The notes under the pieces were generated by a model. The model searched no databases. It had not been told where the DNA came from and worked only from the letters and a program-made list of their open reading frames with translations. From the NCBI GenBank assembly GCA_024760905.1, contig CM045731.1, positions 53,271,501 through 53,335,500 on the forward strand: a stretch of 64,000 bases of DNA, in the 5' to 3' direction. This document shows, piece after piece, positions 55,955 through 64,000 of the stretch. Made by a program: the position numbers and the translations under genes. The DNA comes from Plotosus lineatus (lineage: Eukaryota; Chordata; Actinopteri; Siluriformes; Plotosidae). Within the stretch, counting starts at the first letter, position 1. Each line of letters begins with the position of its first letter.

Positions 55955-56285
55955 CAGTGGTGGCCTGGTGGTAAAGGGTGGTAGATCACTCATCCTAAGG
56001 TTGGGGGTTCGAGTGCCACTCTCCACAAGGTTGTCACTGTTCCCCAGTGCAGCTAACTTGGTTATCAAAGGCCGGCCATGTCTCTCACTGTCTATGGTGA
56101 GAGGCATGTAAAAGATGTAAAAGTTCAGTTGCTGACTTTCGTAAAGAGTAGGCTGCATAGTCGTCAGCATGTTTCTGCCCCTTGCTAAAAGGCATCCAAT
56201 GTTAAAACCTATGCCAAATCAAACATGCAAATCAGATGATTTGCTGTGGGGACCCCTGGAAAAGGGAAAAGACAAAAGGAAAAGA
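55955..56285 (+). repeat. SINE A copy with the GGCGACCCC-type tail
   Basis: Head 'gcagtggtggcctggtggta' with GGGTTCGAGTGCCACTCTCC; tail 'gtggggacccctggaaaagg'. Starts about 40 bases after the preceding copy, same orientation. Confidence 0.85.
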
Positions 56286-56349
56286 AGGAGAAGTGTAGTC
56301 TGGGTACTGTTGCTGTGTGGCCAACCCCCAAAAAAATACTGTAGAAGAA

Positions 56350-56394
<45 letters not shown>
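56350..56394. repeat. (TG)n microsatellite
   Basis: About 22 TG units. A second (GT)n lies at 56749-56776. Apart from these and a G-run near 57250, 56400-57755 shows no recognisable gene or transposon; (TTA)n occurs at about 57585-57610. Confidence 0.92.
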
Positions 56395-56397
<3 letters not shown>

Positions 56398-57761
56398 GCT
56401 GTCTTTAAATTTATGACCACACAGAAGAGCGTCATGTGTCCTGTGGGCTTCACAACAGAAATGGGATGATGATGGGGTGTTAAATATTAATCAGTGATAA
56501 ACATGGAGTTTTAGAATTGCTGCCATTGGCTAGGCTTGGTCACACCCTCTCAGGCCACAGTCCACAGTGAAACACACACAAAGGCCATTTATAATTATTT
56601 TACCTATGCAAAAAAAATTGTAGATATAATTTGTACATTTATTTATTTACCATCATATCTAATAAAGATATTTCTCTGACATTTGGTTATTTCATATATC
56701 ATTGACAAGGATATTTCTAATGGTGACTTATTTAAAGTTAATAGAATGCACGTGTGTGTGTGTGTGTGTGTGTGTGAACCAGATGTTATATGGATGTAAA
56801 AGGATGGTGTTCTTTGTGCTCAGTTCACTTCCATTTTATTTATTTATTTTTTTATTTGGCAAAAATGCAATGTCACTGAAGCGAGATGTGCTGCAAAGTC
56901 CCATAATGCATCTGTCTGCCCTTAAGAGAGATATCCCAGCAGGAAAAGCTGTTTAATGCAGCCAGATTCACTCCAGGCAAAGTGAACAAAATTAACACTC
57001 AAAATTTCTTTGTACTATCTCACTCCCAACAAGGATGTTTAGTGCACTAATTTTTTTTTTTAATAATGCATTATAACAGATTCGTGTCCAGCTCAATCAG
57101 TGAAAGCAGATTAATGGCTGTGTATTTAATTCACTATATTAAATAGATCGACTGAAAGATACAACACGTGACAGATCTGAAGGGGTAGGGGGATGGGGAA
57201 GAGGATGAAATGCTGAAAGGAAGTGAGGATGGAAAACAGGACAGCATGGGGGGGGGGTGGAGAAAACTGAAAGAGACATTTTTAAAAACTATTATAAAAC
57301 ATGTACATTAAAATGTTAAAAGTATCTCATGTTAAGTCCATCTCAATGTCGCGTTTACTTTTAAACGAATATTTTGTATTTTCAAACCTGAAATCCAGAC
57401 AGTTTATATTGATGTACATTGTTTCAGTGGACATGATGCATTTTTGTGTGTGTAGATGTTGGAGGTGCGCATGCGCAAAGCTCTGCACATCCTCGCATTC
57501 ACCTTGCAGTCACAGTGCTTGGGCTCATGAACACGCTTCTGCGCGTGGAATAAGTAGGTCAAAATATTTAAAGGGGCAGCGGTCTTATTATTATTATTAT
57601 TATTATTATTCAGGCAAATAAGTTTTAAAAACATTATTTTTACACTAATTTGTTCTCCATGGGAAGCACTAAATAATTAGTATTACCTAGTTATTCATTT
57701 ATCGAACTCCTTAATCCTACCATTAGAGTCACAAGATTGGCTGGACCATGAGAGAGTTCCT

Positions 57762-58080
57762 TTTGGCTTTTTCCTTTTTTCAGGGATCGCCACAGCGAAT
57801 GATTTGGCATAGGTTTTTACGTCGAAAGCCCTTCCTGACACAACCCTTTTGCAAGGGACAGAAACACGCTGATGGCTTTGCAGCTACTCTTTACGAAAGT
57901 CAGCAATAGTTCTTTTACATGCCTCTCACCATAGACAGTGAGAGACATGACCGGCCTTTGATAACCCAGTTAGCTACACTGGGGGGGACAGTGACAACCT
58001 TGTGGAGAGTGGGACTCAAACCCCCAATCTTAGGATCAGTGATCCAGCACCCTATAACACCAGTCCACCACTGCCCTCTC
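57762..58080 (-). repeat. SINE A copy with the GGCGACCCC-type tail
   Basis: Minus: 'ggctttttccttttttcagg', 'gatcgccacagcg', 'aggtttttacgtcg', body, head with GTGGGACTCAAACCCCCAAT. Confidence 0.85.
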
Positions 58081-58224
58081 AGCCAAATATTGGCAAAGGC
58101 AAGGTACAAGGTACAGACACACCTTTGCTGAGCCAAAGACTCGAACCCAGGACCTACTTTTGCAGTTGACATGCAAACTACTGTGCCACTGTACTGCTTT
58201 TGCCTAATTATTCATTAATGTATT

Positions 58225-58465
58225 CATTTACAGAACCACCTACTCATAATATAAGCACAGAGAGACTGGAGCCTATCTCAGCCAAGTGTGCAAACATGAG
58301 ATACAGACCTAGGAGTAATTTGAAACAGCCAATGAACATAATGTGTTTGTTTTTGGACTGTGGGAAAGAAGCACAAGGAGAACATGCAAATTTCACACAG
58401 AAACACCCTCGCTGAGCACAGGACTCAAAAATAGGACCTCCTTGATGTGAGGATGTTGAGCTGCC
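58225..58465 (-). repeat. SINE B copy, internally deleted
   Basis: Minus-strand SINE B pieces: 'agactggagcctatctcagc', 'tttgaaacagccaatgaaca', 'aggacctccttgatgtgagg'. Confidence 0.6.
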
Positions 58466-58904
58466 CCATTTGCTTAATTATGCAAAATATATAATCACCT
58501 TAATAAGCCCACAGTGACCGGGCATAAGAGAGGCCATTTCAATTTTGTTTCAAAGAGTTTACTCCTCCTTGTGAATAGTGAAACCACCCACCGTACCCTT
58601 GTTGGTGGAGGATCCCCAGGCCAGATGCAGATCTGTAATTAAACACTAGTTGATAAACTTGTTTCATGAGCTACACCCTCACCTCTGAAGTACAATTTTG
58701 GTCCCCATTGTGGGCCACTTACGATATGTCTTATATCACTAATAATAACATTTGTAAAAATGCTTGGGAGAAAAACCTCAACCACAAGTAAACACATTCT
58801 AAAGCTTCAATTGCATTTACCCAAGAAATCAACCAGATATAATGTGATAAAATTATGACGGTATGTGGGCTCAAAACTACCAACCAACAGCATGTCTTTT
58901 TCAC

Positions 58905-59904
58905 TTTATTCTAATTAAAATAATGCAAAAAACCGGTACACATACTACCTAGTAAGAAAAAAGAAGGTTCATAACTCAGATATACAGTGAATAAAAATCT
59001 TGGAGTTTTATAATAAACAGTAATATTAATAAGGTATAAAATAAAACAAAATGATATTATACATAAATATTGGACTCAAAAGTTTTTCATGCAGTTAAAA
59101 CACATGCAAAACTAAAGACTTGTTTCTCCCAATGTTTACAGAATTCTGAAAGAATAATACACTAAACCAAAGCCCTGAAAAACCCTGAAGAATCCTCGAG
59201 AACGCAAAGACACACAAGAAACCTTTAAATAGTTAGCTTATAATTAAACAGGCCAAGAAAAAGTAACCTGTCCGATCCACCAAGACACTCCGTGGAACAG
59301 GAGACCTTAACGAGAAGGGAAACTCCGAAACTGGAACAGTTGGCATCTTGCTCATCCAGATGAGAAAAACGAAGGAGAGGGGCTGAAGATGAGACCAGCG
59401 AGTAGAAAGAAAATCTCCTTCTCCGAGTACATGAAGCCCCAATGGTCCCACCACTGCTTTTGAAGAATTAGAAGGGAACGGTAACAGCACCATCATTCCT
59501 TTCTTCATTATTGGATAATGTGTATCAGCAGTAGTTCAGCAGGAATGTCGCATTTAATGGTGGGGTGTTACACAAGCTCAATTACAGTCACAGCTCTGTG
59601 TACAAAAAAGCTCTAATATATTGCATTCTTTGGCAACCTACTTACAAAACTGACGAAGAAATCAAACTAATGTAGACTAAAATTAATTTATATACAGTGC
59701 AATGCTTCAAATATCCGAATGATGCTGGCTGAAATGGCTCTATAACATCAACTAAACTATAGCTACACATCTGCCATAAAACAGGCCTTGTTTTTTCCCT
59801 CTTTACATTAAAAATGTGAGCTACAAAATTCCCTTTACTTCCCGTTTCATCTGGTTCTTTAGCTACAAGACTCCAATGTGTATGACAAGGTGTACATAAT
59901 AATG

Positions 59905-59935
<31 letters not shown>

Positions 59936-60367
59936 TACACTGATATGCTAATTAGATAGATGGTTGGAAGACGAATCAAAATGGTCAAAACTAATTGCCC
60001 ATGAACAAACCAAACCCTTGACCTTTAAATACCCACTAAAAATACACCTTTAAAAATTAACAAAAACAATACTCTAACAATGCATAAAGACATAATAAAA
60101 AAAGAATGCAATTACTAAAAAATAGCCACATAGTTGTGTAAATAATATTATAGGCTTTGAAAAACCCTTTGAGGTTGTGGTAGGCTGTGCTAAGTGAATG
60201 CTACGTGAAATCTTATCAATTTTGGACGTGAATACTTGAATCCCGTTTGGGATTTGTAGTCCAGACTGTACTGGTTGGGGCGAACCAAGCGTAGGCTTGG
60301 ATGTTTGGATTTTGAGACTTGCAGTCACTGAATTGGCGCTAGATTGTCGTCACTGCTCCACGAGCAA
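58905..60367 (-). other. ppp1r14c: Probable ppp1r14c 3' UTR
   Basis: About 1.46 kb downstream of the ppp1r14c stop without any of the repeats that fill the neighbouring DNA, and with an AATAAA (minus strand) at about 58912-58917. The repeat-free state suggests functional or transcribed sequence. The 91-codon ORF at 59508-59233 shows no family features. Limits are inferred. Confidence 0.45.
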
Positions 60368-63051
60368 TTAAAGGCTTTTCTTCTGTGGAGCGCCAAGTTT
60401 CCTCATTCCCCTTATCCTTCCGAGGAGCTCCTGGACGAAAGCCTGCAATAGAGATAGAGAGATTTGTGGGTGAGAAAGCAGCAGAGGAATACGAATGTCA
60501 TCAGATCATCCGAGAAGGGAAATGATGGATAATCGAGAAATACAATGGGTTTTATCTTCGAGCCCTCATTAGTGTCTTGATGTTATCCTGCTGATGCCCT
60601 ATCGCAGTTGTCATCAATCAATTTCCGCTTACTCGCCTCAGTAGCTGGAAAGTGGGGAAGGAGACAACTAGCATGGTTTCACTCTGACATCCAATTATAT
60701 CATTTTTTTCAGAATGGCTGGGCATGCTGGAGAAACGTGATAGTCATCTTTTGAATCCAAGAGCTCATAGACAGCTGTGATTTGCCAGTGTCATTAGATT
60801 GATATACATCAAAGAGTACACAGCCAACCAGCAAGTACGACTACTTTACTCTCTACAATCCTCAACATGGTGTCCGTCCAGCTGCAAGAAAACTACAAGT
60901 TCAAAGACTTCTCTCAAGAACTCATAAAATTTGCAAGTATCGCCTTCCTCAAAAGCTAACTGAAAGCACATATTCCTCCCTACAAACAAGGAAAGCTTGT
61001 GTTTAAGACTCTGTCATCCTTGCAAAAGATTTTACATCTTTGGCAGGATTGTTTGTTTGTCTGTCTGTCTGTTAGCAGTTACAAGCCAAGCAAAAATTAT
61101 GAACCGATTCAATTTTGAAAGGGGTGGAGTATGACCCAAGTAACACTCCATGACATAAATTTTAAAAATGATGATTTGGATTAAATTCTAGATCTGTGAT
61201 TTTTTAGGGGCAGTGTGGTAAGGGCTGGATTGTCAATCCAAAGGTTGGGGGTTCAATCCCCATGTGTCAACAGTGCAGCTAACTGGGTTATTAAGGGCTA
61301 GCCATGTCCCCCAATGTCTATGGTGTGAGGTTCATGTAAAAGAACCATTGCTGACTGTGAACAAGAGTAGGCCGCATAGCCGTCAGCATGTTTCTGCCTT
61401 GCGATGGCCTGGCGAGCTGTCCAGGGTGTACTTTGCTCTCGCCCAGAGTTGGCTGAGATGGGCACCAGCCTCTCTGTGACCCTAATTAGGATTAAGTGGT
61501 TACAGAAAATGAATGAATGTTAGTTATTTTTTAAAGGATTCTTTAACACTAAGATAGGCTGATTTTTTATTATACTTTATATTTATATTCTACCAGACCT
61601 AGCTGGGAGTGCTGTATACAGTCATCCTTTGCCACTTCGCGATTTAAGCATCACGGTCTTGGTACATCGCGGTATTTTAATAATAATAAAAAAAAATTTT
61701 AATTCATAAAAAATTCAACACAGGCCACCGATCAGGATGTAGCAGTGACTAGGACTGAAGGCATTCTACATCGACAGAGTTGAATGATTCCTGGAGAATC
61801 GATGACTGGAGATTAGCTTGATGGATATTCAGAAGCATGGCTGGGTGCCCATGATATGTACACACACTTACAAAAATGGAAGATTTCTGTTGCCATTCTA
61901 CTGTACTGTATACTAGTATCTATCTAGCCATCTGTATGGAGGTCAGTGATTGTATTGTTATGTTGTATGATATGTTAGGATAGGATATGTAGGATATGGA
62001 TGTAGGATATGTTGTATTTAGACAAATACATTAGACATATGTGGGTTTTCCGGTCAGTAGGCTTCTCCCAGAATAGGTGCATTGGGGCAGAAGGCCATAG
62101 CACTCATATGATGCTCCATATAAGGAATGAAATGCAATAGAACTATTGCAAAAAAAAACCAAACAAATAAACAAAAAACAAACAACAGTGGGCTTGTAGT
62201 GGAGCTGTAATATCCTTTCATGCTCTGAAGCAAACTACTTTCCTGTAAACACTTCAGCACAGGCTAGCATGGTGTTGAGAGAAATGAAAAAGTGCAATAA
62301 TGTCTTTTTTAGGTCAGGTGGCACTGTCAAGAGTGGGACGGGATGGTTTGTGATCAATCTGATTTGACAATTCAATGGCGCTATAAACAACTGTAGCTAG
62401 CATGTCCGAGGGCAAGCAGGTTCTGGGATTGAGTCCTGGCCCAGTATGAATGTTCTCCTTGTGTTTGCATGGGTTTCCTCCAGGTAATCTGGGTTACCTC
62501 CCACACACAGTCCAAAGGCTTGGCTTGTTGTTTGTTCTAAATTGCCTCTAAGGTGTAGGTGTGAGTGTTTGTGTATTGCACTGTGATGCTCTGGTGACCT
62601 GTTCAGGGTGTACCCCACCTACGCCCCAGCGTCAGCTAAGATAGACCCTAGCCTTTGTGTGCTATCACACAAACCAGTTCCTCAGTTTGTGGAATAGAAT
62701 TATTTTTAAATACAAATATTTTACAATAATCATTTCAAACAACCACCCCCCTAAAAAAAAAACAACAACAACAACAAAAAACACACACACAGTACACAGA
62801 GATAATAAAAATGCAAATTTGGTATTGACTTACATCAGTAGGCTTATAGCAGTCTGTAAGGGACTCCTGGTGTAAGAAACAAAATATTTCAACATCTTTC
62901 TTTAAAAAAAAAAAATCTGGTACATTCATAGAGGAGGTCAATGCTCAAACAGATGTTATGATCTTGCCTGTAATTTCACAGCTCTCTCGTCTTCGCTGTT
63001 CACCTCCAGAAGATCATCGATGTCTATCTCAACCTCAGGCATCTCCTCTTC
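60368..63051 (-). CDS. ppp1r14c: Protein phosphatase 1 regulatory inhibitor subunit 14C (KEPI), last three exons
   Basis: Minus-strand exons: 63051-62968 (84 nt), 62866-62834 (33 nt) and 60442-60368 (75 nt, TAA). All are phase 0, encoding 63 residues. They read EEEMPEVEIDIDDLLEVNSE-DERAVKLQ, ESLTDCYKPTD, AFVQELLGRIRGMRKLGAPQ-KKSL. This matches the C-terminal part of the PHIN family: the acidic helix, the (D/E)CYKPTE motif and the final helix, with the RGMxKL tail closest to KEPI/PPP1R14C. PHIN proteins block the PP1 catalytic subunit after PKC phosphorylates a threonine in the N-terminal half. That half is in exon 1, beyond the window at right. The donor after the first exon is GC (CAG|GCAAGA) rather than GT. 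Neighbouring iyd supports the PPP1R14C identity over PPP1R14B. Confidence 0.9.
61205..61522 (+). repeat. SINE A copy, L2-like tail, in ppp1r14c intron
   Basis: Head 'ggggcagtgtggtaagggct' with GGGGGTTCAATCCCCATGTG, body, tail 'ggattaagtggttacagaaa' then ATGAATGAATG. Confidence 0.85.
61619..61720 (+). mobile_element. End of a Tigger-like MITE
   Basis: Starts CAGTCATCCTTTGCCACTTC after TA and continues 'gcgatttaagcatcacggtc'. This resembles CAGT...TTCGCG-type Tigger ends. The partner end was not found. Confidence 0.4.
62390..62660 (+). repeat. SINE B copy in ppp1r14c intron
   Basis: 'tgcatgggtttcctccaggt', 'cactgtgatgctctggtgac', 'ctgttcagggtgtaccccac'. Diverged head. Confidence 0.65.
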
Positions 63052-63764
63052 CTGAAAACAGACACATGAGTACATTTCCCACCAAGAATGCCACCCCTTA
63101 AAACTCTCCTTTCCATGATTTAGCGATGCTCAATTAATGTAAAAAAAAAAAAAAAAAAAACAATAAATGGCAACTGGACTCTTTTGCCAGTACTGCCACA
63201 CAGACCGGCACGTGTACTGTTAGTGGATTGTTATGCACCCCTCGTCTGGAGGTTAGGGCAGTCAAGTATGTTGCAGTTGGGTGAGAATTTGCTGTGGTAA
63301 AAACATCCGATGAACTCTTTGGAGGTGCTCAGGTCACACAAGGTTATCTAATACCTCATTACACACCATAGTGATGACAGAGAGAAAAAACCCACATCCA
63401 TACAACCACCCGGTGAAACGTAGGCTATAAATATACATCTGAAATGAGGTGCTGTGGGAAAGGAGCCTGAGCCTGGTTTCCATTTAGCAGTCTATTTGGA
63501 ATGGAAAATTGACAAGTGGCAGTGATACAAGAGATATGGGATGGACTGAGAGAGGGGTAGAGAAAAACAAAAGCGAAAAACTTCATAAATATATAGTAAA
63601 TATGGCACTAATCTAATCTGCCATCAACCAAACATGTCCAGCTCTGAACACCTCACCAACAAACATAAACACAACACCTGCAGTCAAAAACACATCTTTA
63701 AGAACAAACACAGCAGTTGTAACAGTAACTCCCATGACCATCTTACCAAGAATTGCAAAAACTG

Positions 63765-64000
63765 CAGTGGTACCTCACCTTACAAAATTAATCCGTTCCA
63801 GAGCGTTTTTCGTAACCTGCATTTTTTTGAAAGTTGAACCGCATTTTAAATGTAAAACGTGTGATTCGTTCCAAGGCTCTCAATACTACCCCCTAAACCC
63901 TTTAAAAATGATAAAAGCATACCTTTAAAGACCTCCTTCTGCTTCAATATCGTGCCAATGGTAGATGGGTTTGGCCATATTCCTTTGTGATATCACTCGA
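63765..64000. mobile_element. pogo/Tigger-like element, cut by window end (copy 8)
   Basis: Starts CAGTGGTACCTCACCTTACA and follows the interior of copy 7 closely ('ggctctcaatactacccc', 'aagacctccttctgcttcaa'). The left flank is TG where TA is expected. Continues past the window. Confidence 0.8.

Noticed and set aside
59233..59508. 91-codon minus-strand ORF downstream of ppp1r14c
   Set aside because: Lies in the likely 3' UTR, with composition unlike a folded domain. Best explained as chance.

Overview
The window is vertebrate nuclear DNA, almost certainly from a ray-finned (teleost) fish. Its genes are split into short exons with GT-AG introns. The introns and intergenic DNA are full of long (CA)n, (TA)n, (GA)n and (TAA)n tracts and of fish-type mobile elements: a Rex3/RTE LINE, Tc1-like and pogo/Tigger-like transposons, hAT elements and at least three tRNA-headed SINE families. 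No prokaryotic or viral genes were seen.

Six protein-coding genes can be read exon by exon. From left to right: the last four exons of pink1 (+, 1206-2213); complete agmat (+, 3801-11212, 7 exons, 356 aa); complete dnajc16 (-, 24211-13243, 14 coding exons, 787 aa), tail to tail with agmat; complete selenoi (-, 41557-30366, 10 exons, 399 aa with an in-frame UGA read as selenocysteine, plus a SECIS element and poly(A) signal in the 3' UTR); complete iyd (-, 50850-45094, 5 exons, 293 aa); and the last three exons of ppp1r14c (-, 63051-60368; exon 1 lies beyond the window). For the four complete genes the exon phases join without a break and the summed lengths are divisible by three.

The genes do not form one pathway. 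Pink1 is a mitochondrial quality-control kinase, agmat a mitochondrial ureohydrolase-family enzyme, dnajc16 an ER co-chaperone, selenoi an ER/Golgi phospholipid-synthesis enzyme, iyd a flavoenzyme that salvages iodide, and ppp1r14c a PP1 inhibitor. From what I know of the human genome, agmat-dnajc16 are neighbours on 1p36 and iyd-ppp1r14c on 6q25. Two ancestral gene pairs therefore seem to be kept here, with pink1 and selenoi next to them.

The rest is repeat history. Agmat intron 1 holds a decayed Rex3. Dnajc16 intron 13 is almost entirely transposons. A three-layer SINE/hAT/SINE nest sits between dnajc16 and selenoi. Selenoi introns 8-9 and iyd intron 3 hold Tigger, Tc1 and hAT copies. The iyd-ppp1r14c intergenic region is a SINE field. 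The most notable biology is the complete selenoprotein decoding set of selenoi, exons whose splice signals are built from microsatellites (selenoi exons 3-4, iyd exon 3), a probable GC-AG intron in ppp1r14c, and a hAT family that appears to have carried a SINE as passenger.
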